From Strongyloides papillosus (lineage: Eukaryota > Nematoda > Chromadorea > Rhabditida > Strongyloididae), in assembly GCA_005656395.1 (NCBI GenBank), contig SRSI01000001.1, forward strand, positions 310,001 to 374,000: 64,000 nucleotides of DNA, given 5' to 3'. The translations under genes and the position numbers were made by a program. Positions 34,521 through 49,052 of this stretch are shown here, piece after piece; within the stretch, counting starts at the first letter, position 1; each line of letters opens with the position of its first letter. The notes below the pieces were generated by a model. It worked only from the letters and a program-made list of their open reading frames with translations. It was not told where the DNA came from and searched no databases.

Positions 34521-36615
34521 TTAACCCTTCCAGTTATCGACTAGCATTTTTTTCCAAAATTTTGCAGTTATATGGTATCCATTTTCCTTAATTTCATAAT
34601 GTTTTATAAATACACGTGAAATGTTAGCTAATTTGTCATTTTCTGGATACACCTCCAAAAATACATCTATTTGGTCACCTTTATCTATCTAAAATAATTG
34701 TTATTTTCAGACAATTAACAATAACATTTTAAATTTTTAACGAGCTTTAGCAACTGTTACCATAAATAAATTTTTTCAAATAACAATCTCAATTACTTTT
34801 TTTTAAAAATCATTATTATTCTTATAATTATCGTAAATATAATAGAAAGTATAATTATGACAATATAAAAATAATTATACAACAATTTGTAATTTTAAAA
34901 TAACAACTAAAATATGATGTAAAAAATTAAATCAAAGATTACTATCACACTTAATATCTAAATAAAATTCATACTGTCAAACTTTACGCCTCCTTAAAAA
35001 AATGACGTACTCAAAAATTAATACAATTAGATACAATAGAATGGTAAATAAATAAATTAGAGAAAAAATACTCCTACAAAATTGTATTTTCTCATTGAAA
35101 ATTACCTTAAAATAATGAAATCACACACTCATAACTAATATTTCCACCAATTTTAGAATGAAAAGGTAAACAAATAACAGCTAATTGTTAAGAATGATTG
35201 CGTGATTTTACAATTATTATATTTTTAACAATAATAAATTAAACGCTTGGTAAATAATGAATTCTTTTTTTTATTTAGAGTTACTACATCATGAAAAGTT
35301 ATAAATATTCAAAGTTTGGCATTTTCTAGAATAATACAAACTATAATACACAAGGGATCTATTAAAATTAGCAATAAAATTAGTAGTAATTTCAAATTAT
35401 CATGAAACATCTTTTTTAAATGATAAGTATAAACAAAATGAACTTTCAAAATTTCCTTTAATTTGGTAAATTTCTAAAAATAACTTTAGAAATAGAAAGT
35501 AATAAACTTAATTTAGTACAAGAATGTATAAGTAAAAAAAGATCTATATCATGAATATAAATTAATATTACTAATTTATTAAAATTCTGCTAGGGTAAAT
35601 ATATTCATCTTTAATATATTAGCTACTCTAATAATAAATAAAATAATAATAAATTAAATGTTTAAAAAAGTACAAAAAAAAACTTAGGCATACTCTTTAT
35701 AATATTATTAAAACAATCTTTAATTCTTTTTTTTAATATTATATATTTTGCTATATTTCCTCATAAAAAACATTAAGATGCATTTATAAAGATATCATTT
35801 TTTCGATTAAAATTACCATAACAATTATTGTGTAATATAATCAAAAAAAAAATAAATAAGCTATTACTTCTTTTCCTAATAATTTGAAAAAATATCCGTT
35901 ATCAAATGGCGTAACGGAAACCACTCTACTGTCAAGTTATGGTTGAATAAAATTCACAGAAATTATAGTGGGAAAAGGAAAATTTATATTGAAAAAGATG
36001 ATAAACAATAAAAGATTAGGAAAGTAGCTAAAAAAACTAACAAAATTTGTCATTTCTTCGATACCATCAGTCAAGATACCTTAAAAATTCCCTTGCTGTA
36101 TGTGCTTAGAAATAAATATTTGAGATAAACAATCACGTTATTTATGGTAATGAAAGATAAAGTTCGATAAAAATTTTATATCCAAAGATAATTAATCAAC
36201 TTACATTATATGACTTTTTAGATACTCTCTCATCATTTATTCTAACTTTACCAGTAAGTATCATTTTTTCAACCTCTGTGTTACTCCTTCCTAATACACG
36301 ATGTAGAAGGGAATCAATTCTCCTACTACTAAGATGATATGATTTTTCTTTGTAATCTTTTGGTAATCCATCATCAATTTCTTCTTCCTCATCATTTAAT
36401 TCCTCTTGAAAACTAGAAAGTTTTTCTTTAATCGTCTTATTGTCCTTCTCAGTTTTGATTCTTCTTATTTTTCCACTACATAAGGGAGTTGTCATTAATT
36501 TTCTATCAGTCACTTCTACAGAAGTAAGCTTTTCAAATGATAGTCCTTGTCCTCTAAAAAAATTAGTACCTCCTAATGAATGTCTAAGTAAGGACAATCT
36601 AAGTACTCTATTCAT
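34521..36615 (-). CDS. MTRES1/C6orf203-like mitochondrial S4-domain RNA-binding factor
   Basis: Exons 36205..36615 and 34521..34688 join in phase 0 across a 1,516-nt intron and encode 192 residues. A basic N-terminal segment rich in Arg and Leu with no acidic residue (first 20) fits a mitochondrial presequence. The S4-like RNA-binding region begins RRIDSLLHRVLGRSNTEVEK and continues KVRINDERVSKKSYN into the next exon IDKGDQIDVFLEV. The tail, with VFIKHYEI and a KFWKK segment, matches the MTRES1 end (LLKKV...RRWKS). MTRES1 binds mitochondrial RNA and nascent-chain/peptidyl-tRNA on stalled mitoribosomes. The unusually long intron is supported because the second exon completes the S4 fold. Confidence 0.8.
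34689..36204 (-). other. Long intron of the MTRES1-like gene
   Basis: This 1,516-nt intron is about 30 times the length of most introns in the window. It is AT-rich with no coding frame. It contains an inverted repeat TCCGTTA/TAACGGA (35895-35918). Confidence 0.6.
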
Positions 36616-36635
36616 TTTTGATAACTTTTAAATGT

Positions 36636-36644
36636 CTAAAAAAC
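36636..36644 (-). promoter_or_regulatory. Probable trans-splice acceptor of MTRES1-like gene
   Basis: On the minus strand GTTTTTTAG ends 20 bases before the MTRES1 start, within the 128-bp spacer after EEFSEC. This supports processing from a polycistronic transcript. Confidence 0.5.
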
Positions 36645-36743
36645 AAAACGGGAATATTGGTAATCATAAAAAAGTTCAAATAAAAAGGGGAATAATACCT
36701 TTAATTTTGTATATAAACTAAAAAATTAAATTCCATATTTATT

Positions 36744-38257
36744 TCACTCATCTAATGACTCAATTTTTACAGGAATATATGATTTAAGTGATTGATTATG
36801 GAGATATTTTTTCATAAATAAGTAAACTTTTTCCTTTTTTATCTTATTAATGTCATCATCTGATAACGGTTGATTTAAAACAACTTTAAATTTACCCGTT
36901 TTTCCAAAGGAACTTTCAATTTTTCCCTCAATACCGTTACCAAAAACAACGGACATATTCAAAAAAGTTTCAATTTTTGTTTCTTTTTTAAACATTTCTT
37001 TGCAAATAACATAACGTTCATTCTCCACTCTATCAACAGTTCCTTCTTTTTTCTTACATTTATACAATAATAATTGATCATCCTTATCCAAAATCTTTTC
37101 AATATTTCCATAAAAAGCAAACCTACAACAATGAGAATCTTGAATATCAAGTTTAGCTGCCATATAAAATAATTTATCACCAACAAATATTGAGTGATCT
37201 AAAGTCAAAATAGCGTGTGTAGTTGATGCTTCTAATTGATTTTGTACCTCATAATCAATTCCATTAATTTTTAAAAATAAACATTCTACCATTACCATCT
37301 CAAAACCAACACACATATGAATTTTACTCTTATTCTTTATATTATTTTTAAATTGTTCAATTCTTCTTAAATTAACAAGTAACTTCGAGACTTTTCTTAC
37401 AACATTTTTTTCACAAACAATAAATCTTGATAATGATGTTGTATCGAGTGAGGATACTAATAATGCAGCTCTTTCACCGGCTGAACTTTCTTTAACAGGT
37501 TCTTTCCATGATTGAATACCTTTAATCTTTTTACTTTCACTAATTTCAGGAATTGTTATTTCATCACCAACTTTTATTGTTCCTGAAACAATTGTACCTG
37601 TAATAATACTACCTTTCCCTTTTATTGGAAAACAATGATCAGCATACATTAAAAAAGAACTTTTTACATCACGTATCGGTTCATAAATCATTTTTTTTAT
37701 ACTATCAAATACAGGTGTCATATCGACATTGTCAATATCTTTTAATGAAATTGTTATTATTTCACTTCTCTCGGAGATACCTAATTTTTTTAATAATAAA
37801 GGTAACTTTTTTACTGTACTTTTCCATTTCTCTTCCTCAACAAGATCAATTTTATTGACAATAATAAGAATGTGTTCTGGACACAAAACAGAAGCTATCA
37901 ATAAATGTTCAGCTGTCTGTACCTCAATACCCTTTAAAGCATTTATCACAATAATTGCTCCATCAAAAATCGATGCTCCAGCAAAGACGGCTTTTATTAA
38001 AGAAGCATGACCAGGACAATCCATAAGACATATCCTATACCCTTCCACAATTAAAGAAGAGAATCTACAAAACAAACATCATAGTTAAATGAAGAATCCT
38101 TAACTTACTACCCTAAATCAATTGTATTAGCACGAATATTTGGGTTTTTTGCATGTTTATCAAAAGCAGCTGTTGATCCTATCTCCGATAACGCCTTTGA
38201 AAGAGTTGTCTTTCCACTATCAACATGACCAAGGATACCAAAGTTTAGTGATTTCAT
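36744..38257 (-). CDS. eefsec-1: EEFSEC / SelB, selenocysteine-specific elongation factor
   Basis: Exons 38112..38257 and 36744..38064 (47-nt intron, donor GTAGTA) encode 488 residues. The GTPase has G1 GHVDSGKT (10-17), DCPGH (64-68) and NKID (119-122). The junction restores DLGF, as in human EEFSEC. Domains II-III follow, starting MYADHCFPIKGKGSIITGTI. Residues proposed to hold selenocysteine in the human protein (Asp229, His230, Arg285) correspond to Asp191, His192 and Arg262 here. Switch I differs: the usual ERGIT is replaced by IRANT. Domain IV is short and lacks the C-terminal RYVFD...KR motif (human is 596). The protein would deliver Sec-tRNA to UGA codons on SECIS-containing mRNAs. 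It lies 128 bp upstream of MTRES1 on the same strand. Confidence 0.92.
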
Positions 38258-38388
38258 CTCTATTATATCCTATTTTTTAATTATATACGATAAACTTGTT
38301 ACAAAAAATGTCAGTGATTCTTGTTAAGAGAGAAAATGTTTACATATTAAATTTCTCTACTTAACAAATATTTACCAAGGCATCTATT

Positions 38389-38592
38389 ATGGAGTTTAAA
38401 AGTGTTGATGTTGAGAAGTTTGATGGACTTATCCCACGTTCTGGTATTAAAAATCCACTTGACCCACCAGATGTCTCATTAGGAGCATTCATGCCTAAAG
38501 AAGGAAGTAATATCCAGAAACTATCTAGTTCCGAAAGAAAAAAATTACAGAAACAACAGAAAAAGGAACAAAGCGCTGCTAATAAAAAATGA
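38389..38592 (+). CDS. Small Lys-rich protein, unrecognised
   Basis: A 67-residue single-exon frame with coding-like composition. It has a Pro-containing N-terminal half (IPRSGIKNPLDPPD, then LGAFMPKEG) and a basic helical tail (SSERKKLQKQQKKEQ, then AANKK). There is no signal peptide and no membrane segment. It is divergent from EEFSEC with 131 bp between starts, so they may share a promoter. I do not recognise a family; the basic tail suggests nucleic-acid or ribosome association, which is inference only. Confidence 0.6.
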   Translation: MEFKSVDVEKFDGLIPRSGIKNPLDPPDVSLGAFMPKEGSNIQKLSSSERKKLQKQQKKEQSAANKK

Positions 38593-42745
<4,153 letters not shown>

Positions 42746-43248
42746 ATAAAACCATAAATGGATATCTAATTATATAATAACTGATAATCATTACCTTTAA
42801 ATTTTGAATTTTATATTATTGATTTCACGAAATGTAGTCAATTGTATTTTCTCCATAGGGGCTACACCTCTTAAACATCCATTTGTCTATTCCTCCTATT
42901 TAAAGTCCACACACATTTATCTTTGAATATTATTATACTCTATGTCAATAATATTTCCCCCCTAATATTATATGTTCCCATCCGATACTGTTCGTTACGA
43001 GTATCTGAACAATCGTTATGTTTATTTTCATTTCTGAAATATATGTCTAATAAACATAACCAAGAACGATCTCTTGATGTCGTATCGACCTACAAACTTC
43101 TTCTAAATTTTTTTTAATTCTTTTTTACTTTATTATATATGTGGACTTCTTTTTTTATATTGTAATCGACTTTTTTATTTTTTTATAATAAAAGTTTTAC
43201 TAAATAAAAAATACTTGAATATTTATTACATATTTTTAATGATAGTTA
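42746..43248. other. 3' region between H3.3 and secreted-protein gene
   Basis: Convergent 3' UTRs. An AATAAAA at about 43187 may be the H3.3 polyadenylation signal. No gene was seen. Confidence 0.4.
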
Positions 43249-44113
43249 CTATAAAATACTTTTTATCAAATATCTTAGTGATCTTTTGAAACGGCGATTT
43301 GTCATTGCTGATCTTCTTGATGTGTCTATGTCAGAGAAGGGGTTAACAGTTGTCGAGACAGTTTCTTCAGGTGATGGTGGTGGAATTCGTGGGGTCATGT
43401 ATGTTGCTCTGACAGCAAATGGTAAATCATGAAGGATAGTTGGAAGAGGTGTTTGTTGGAGATACATATTTACAATGTTATCTGCTCTATAATTTTAGAA
43501 ATATTTTTATTTTATATTTTTAGAATTTTGTTTATCTTACCTGCTATATGGATGATGTGCACCACGACTCCATGCAATTTCGTTTTGTAATCTTCTTAAA
43601 GAGCTTCTACCACCGTCAAAACCAGATAAATAAGCATTTGGATAGTAGTTTGGATAATACCAATTTCCATATTGACCATAATCACGAACTGTTGTCAGGT
43701 CTTGGTACATGTATTTTGGTAAGATATCAGGACGATTAGCACCGTAAACTTTCTGTAAGAAGAGTAATTAAAAAGTAAATATTATATCTTACTTGATAAT
43801 ATTCTTCTCTAAGATCTCTGTTTGAAGTTGGAACGAAACTTCCACTACTTGGTTCAAGATTCTCACCAAAATTACAGTCAGCAACAAATTTCTCAACCTC
43901 CAAACACGTCATCTCCTTTGGTCTAGGTTGAATTTTATCACAATTTTCTTTGGTCCATGATAATAATGTTTCTGGTAATGGATTCCATTTTGCTGCAAAT
44001 TTGGCAAATGCTGCACACATCTCAGGTGTTGGTTTTCCATTTACGTAACATTTGTATGACGTAAAAAATAATATCAATAAAAATGGATTGAAATATTTGG
44101 AAAATAAAAACAT
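43249..44113 (-). CDS. Secreted Cys-containing protein with basic cleavage sites, unrecognised
   Basis: Exons 43793..44113, 43541..43752 and 43249..43486 join in frame (256 residues; introns 40 and 54 nt). Residues 1-21 form a strong hydrophobic signal peptide after [10 protein letters not shown]. The N-terminal part has Cys at 22, 33, 58, 70 and 80, perhaps a small disulfide domain. A Tyr/Asn/Gly-rich middle follows ([20 protein letters not shown]), then single and paired basic sites (RR, RR, RR, KR) in the last third. It could be a prohormone or an extracellular structural protein. I do not recognise a family. All three exons keep frame and have coding-like composition, so the gene is well supported even though its role is unknown. 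Confidence 0.75.
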
Positions 44114-45241
44114 AATTAAATAAAATTTCTAATTAAGATAACTATCTCCTGTATATAAACAGACACATAACTTTTTATAATTAACCTTCAGTGAGAAATA
44201 TTGAAAAGCCTGTTATTTTTAATTTCATTTTTAAAGTAAACTACTACTATGCTCCATTTTTATCATTCTTTGGTGTTTTAACCCGTTTCTATTATTTTAA
44301 ATACAGACATATCTTTTTAACATATACAATCACAATTTTGACATAATATAGCATTTTAAATAACTTTACAAACTCTTATTTTCTGGTTTATTTTTAATTT
44401 ACCATGTTGAAATAAACAATCTATGAAGATATACAGGTGTCCATGTTTGAATATTAATGTAAAATTAACTGTTATTATAATGACTAATGATTTTTAATAA
44501 ATCGTACTATGAATGTTTGAAAAAAAAGAAATAATCCAGTTTTCTAAAAATCAAAGTTAAAAAAGATGTAATTAATGAATAAATTGACAAAGAAATAGAT
44601 ATTTAGCATAGCATAATGAGTTTTTCAGACACCAGGAAGTTTTATCTAACAATTATTCCTATTAAAACTCTCTCTAATTCCTGTTACTTAAAAGTACAAT
44701 AAAAATAACAATAAAGAAAAATTGATGGATTTATTATATTAATTACCAGCAATTTTATTCAACTTTATTTATGGGATGTAAATTTTTTCAAACTTTACAA
44801 CATGGGAATAAATAGAGAAAACGAAAAATAAATAAAATTGATTTTTTTTATTTAATATTATATGTTTTTAAATAATACTTATTGTTCAAGTTTATTGATA
44901 AACTAATATTCCATATTAAAACATTGTAATATGTGATTCATAAATTTTTAATCGAATAAAATCTATTATTAAAATACTTCTAATATTTATTTAGATTTTT
45001 TTCCACTATCAAAATAATTCATTTCAGTAGTAGGGAAAAATAATTTCTAAGTAGTATAATTGATAATAAAATAAATATTTTTGTTCATTAATTTTTTTTT
45101 ATATTTTATCAATTTCTTTAACAAATATTATGTTAGTCATCATTTATCTTTAATGCAACATTTCCATTTTCAAGTATAAGATTATTTCATAATTTGAGTT
45201 AAAAATTATTTATTATACGAAAACAATTATTGAATTTTAGG
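44114..45241. other. AT-rich intergenic region
   Basis: About 1.1 kb. The upstream region of the secreted-protein gene and of the small gene at 45242. No motif recognised. Confidence 0.4.
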
Positions 45242-46859
45242 ATGTCTAAAATTATTCCACCACCTGTTCCAGCAATAAAGTAAGCTAAACTAATAATAAA
45301 ATATCATATAAATATTATTTTTCGTTAAAAATATTCGAAAAAAAATAAATATTTTCCTTTTTTAGACCAAAATTGGAAAGTTTTAATTCTTTCTATTCTA
45401 CACTTCCTGATGGTACTAGGCAAAAACCTATACCATTTCCACGCACCTCACTTTGTGAAACTTTAAAAAGAAAAGAAATATCTACCAATAAAGAATGCAT
45501 GAAGGATGTCATACAAAAATTGGCTAAATTTAAAATATATATAGAATTTGAAGACATAACAGAATTAGAATATACAAGAAGAACAAAGGATTATTCAAAT
45601 AATATTTTGAATAAAAAAGTGAGTTTTTATTATTTTATATATATACATGAACGATGTGTAAATAGAAGTATATACTTATACAGTTGTTCACCTGTTTCAT
45701 TATTATTATTATTTTTATTACTGATATTGAATATGCTATTCTTTTATTATGTAATTATTATATAATATTCATACAATTATGTACCTTAGTGAATTTTATA
45801 TATTTTTATCCACTCTTAGAGTATTATTTTTAAAAACACTATCTAGCTTTTCCATTTAATATTTTTCATCTATAATTATTTATATATTCAGTATAATTTC
45901 TGTAAGCTTAATGTACAAAGTATCCCATAAATTAAAAAAGTGTAGAATGAGGTGGAAAGACATTACATTCATTGATAATTTTTTTATTTACATATTTTAA
46001 GAATTAATATCACCGTGTCCTCAACAAATACCTTTTTCTCATTTTCTATCGTTCACATATTAATATATTTTCTGATCCATTATCAACAAAATAAGAAAAG
46101 GTTTTTTATTTGAAATTATTTCTTTATTTATCATTTTTATTTTATACCTTATCTTAGAATCAATAGTTGTCAGAATGAAAAAGTATATATTATGGATATA
46201 ATATTGATATAATTTACCTTTCCAAATGATAAGAAGGAAAAAAAATGAGGACTTCCTCTTTCTAATTCTTTACGCAAGAATTAATACTACTTGCAATTGG
46301 TTTTTTTTTTCTATAAATATTAAAATATCCTATTTTAATATTTTTTTCCTTCATTTTTTACTACTTATAATTATGTATATCTCAAAATTTGTTTAACTAC
46401 TCGAACAAACAAAAAAAATTTTTCTTTTTTTCTATAATTTCTCATAAAATATTCAATTTAATACTACTTTCAATTGTTTTATCACAATTGTATCTTTTAC
46501 TTTCGAAAGTATATTTAAAAATTATCTTGACTTCTAGATGTATAAATATTTATAAGAAAAAGTTAAGAAATTTTCCATTGTTTGATAAATTATACTATTC
46601 CTAAAGAATGGATATATCACTATTTGGTATATCCTCTTTTGATGAAAAAAATAAATTTTTATGACCTCTAAACTTATTTTGTATTTATGTATTGCAAATA
46701 TGTGTACATATATATAGAAAAAGTTTAACAATAAATTTTTACTACTTTTTTAAGCTATATATTATAATATCCATAACAAATAACAATTTTTGTTTTTAGA
46801 AGAACTTAATACGTGTTAAAGAGGATAACTCCAGTGATGATGGGTACAGAAATTTGTAA
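45242..46859 (+). CDS. Small unrecognised protein (three-exon model)
   Basis: Exons 45242..45279, 45366..45618 and 46800..46859 give 116 residues. The start follows an acceptor TTTTAG by one base. The N-terminus is Pro-rich (MSKIIPPPVPAIKPK), then SFYSTLPDGTRQKPIPFPR and an amphipathic charged stretch (FKIYIEFEDITELEYTRR). The third exon adds a charged end (VKEDNSSDDGYRNL). The second intron is 1,181 nt, unusually long. If intron 2 is not spliced the frame runs on into a hydrophobic T-rich tail to 45765. The third exon overlaps the gene at 46837 in another frame, so the 3' structure is uncertain. I do not recognise a family. Confidence 0.45.
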
Positions 46860-47114
46860 TAAAGACTTTAATACTGATCATATAAAAAGGAATTCAATCT
46901 CATCTGCCCCGACGACACCAAATCTCCATAGTCCTCCAGCATTTGTCTTAGATCCAGCAAATTTAGTAAGTTATGTTTACACTAAATATTTTTATTTTTC
47001 AAGATTTATCTTGTACCAAATCCTGTAAATTCAAAGTTAGCTGATGTGCTGAAACCAATGACAAAATGCTATAGGTCAACGGCGAGGAAAGAAAAACAAT
47101 TTACTGGAATTTAA
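46837..47114 (+). CDS. Small unrecognised protein or alternative 3' exons of the previous gene
   Basis: Exons 46837..46965 and 47004..47114 (38-nt intron) encode 79 residues in a frame different from the third exon of the 45242 gene. Composition is coding-like: SSAPTTPNLHSPPAF, then an LDPANLIYLVPNPV junction segment and a basic tail. A strong acceptor TGTTTTTAG ends at 46799 and could be a trans-splice site. Alternatively an acceptor at 46820-46821 would fuse this frame in phase 0 to the 45242 exons, giving one protein of about 181 residues. Family unknown. Confidence 0.5.
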
Positions 47115-49052
47115 CTGAAATATTGTTATTTAATTAATCAAATTGATTTTTATTTTCAAATTGGGACTACTAAGATACGAAAATTGAATAGTTATACTAA
47201 AAACAACCAATTATTTTCTATTTTGAATAAAATTATTTATTAAAATAAGTAACTAATTATCTTTTTCTTAAATGAAGAAGTCTAGTCATATATTAAAATA
47301 ATACAAAAATATATTTTTTTTTGCTTAGATGAATATATATATTTATTTATTTTATTGTAATATTTTTGATAAACATTGTTAATTTGAAACTGAGTATTTT
47401 TTTATTGAAAATGACAATAAGAATAAAGGAAATGGAGGTTGTGTATAAATTTGATGTATTCAAGAAAAGTATTGATTAAAAATTAAATCTATATGTGAAA
47501 TTAACCTTTTTACACTAAAAAATGCATTGATAAATGAATAACGTAAAAGTTTATTGACATAATTAATTTTTTACTTTATATTTTTCAAAAAATTAAAGAT
47601 TATAACACGTATTTGCATAACTTCATAATGATTCTTTGTCAGGTTTACAGTTGCTTATCCTTTTTTTATAAATATATCACATCTGTCTTCAACATAAATA
47701 ATAATTAATATTTAAAAAAGAACTATTATTGACATCTACAAATGAAATGTTGGAACAGATGACAAATCTGTTGTAAAATATTAATAAACGTTTTATTTAA
47801 AATCACCAACAATTACACTGACGATTATGTTACTATAGTGCATTTTTTCTACTTTTATTTATCACTTTGTAATATCTGATGTTACATTATTATCATATTA
47901 GTTCGCACAAAATGGCAGCCTACTGATTTGTCGAGATTTTACTCTCATCTTCACACAAAAAAGATGTATTTAGCTAGAAACCAATATAAGCATCTCTCTC
48001 TTTTTCTATATTGATTCACCCAACTGTTCTTAAGAATATGATGTTAAATTCATTTAATCTATCAACGTTTCCTCCTCCTTATTTTAATGGTAATTTTACT
48101 TTAAATACTATTTTTCTTAAAAAAAACGTTACTAAACATAAATAACAATAATATAAAAGCTTTTATGTGTCATTAATAAAACATTTAAACTTTTTATATG
48201 TCCAAATTACTCATAAACCATTATTTATTATTTATATTTTGTTCTCATGCCTAACAACCGCCATGTTTATAATATCAAGAGGATGTTTTAATATTCAAAC
48301 GGTTATTCATTTGTATTAATAGTTGAATTTACCTTTCCAATAAACTTTAACTTTTAGTTTTATAAGAAGAATAGTAAATGATAATTAAACATCTATATAC
48401 ATATATTAATTGATAAGAAAATATCTTATACATATATGTAGTAATAAAACTTGTTTATAAAACATTGAACAGAAGTATTATTTTGTTTTGATTATATTCA
48501 ATAATTTACCATGTTTAAGGTATGTTTTATTAGTATTACTAGTAAACAATTGCTTAAAATGAAACAATTCTACAAAATAAGCTATTTATTAATTGCATAA
48601 ACTTTAGATGCTTCAACTTCAAAAAAAATATATGTATATTTAACCTATTTTTTGCTCAATCATTATGACTTTTTTCATTTTAAAAGGATTTTTTTTCACA
48701 TATATAGGTAAATCATTTAACGTCAAATTAAATAATCTTTTATTTGCACAATATAAAATATGTTTTCAATGTATTATTTGATTATTCTTCAAAATTAGAA
48801 TCTTTTTGAATGTCTTAAATATTTATAACGTAGAATAATTTTGAGATGACGACTCAAAATATCTTACAGTTATTTAAATTTTAACTTTCATTGAAATATT
48901 TTTTGATATTTTTTGTATATTTAATAAAATTTGTGATTGATGTCCAAAGAAATTTGATCATTTAAATTTCTTATAATAATTATTTGTTTCTTATAATAAT
49001 TATTTGATATTTTAGTTAATTTTAATATTCTTATTAAAATATTTCTACAAAA
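47115..49052. other. AT-rich intergenic region upstream of UGP
   Basis: About 1.9 kb without a supported gene. A perfect 20-bp tandem duplication is at 48967-49006. A GATATTTTAG acceptor at 49006-49015 precedes the UGP start by 37 bases. Confidence 0.5.
48967..49006. repeat. Perfect 20-bp tandem duplication
   Basis: The unit TTTCTTATAATAATTATTTG occurs twice with no mismatch, immediately before the acceptor-like sequence upstream of UGP. Confidence 0.9.

Noticed and set aside
45619..45765. Read-through extension of the 45242 gene into a hydrophobic tail
   Set aside because: A GTGAGT donor precedes it and the tail is typical translated T-rich intron; kept only as a note.
48038..48089. Possible alternative first exon for UGP (MMLNSFNLSTFPPPYFN followed by a GTAATT donor)
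   Set aside because: It ends in phase 1 and would give an immediate stop when joined to the 50372 exon.
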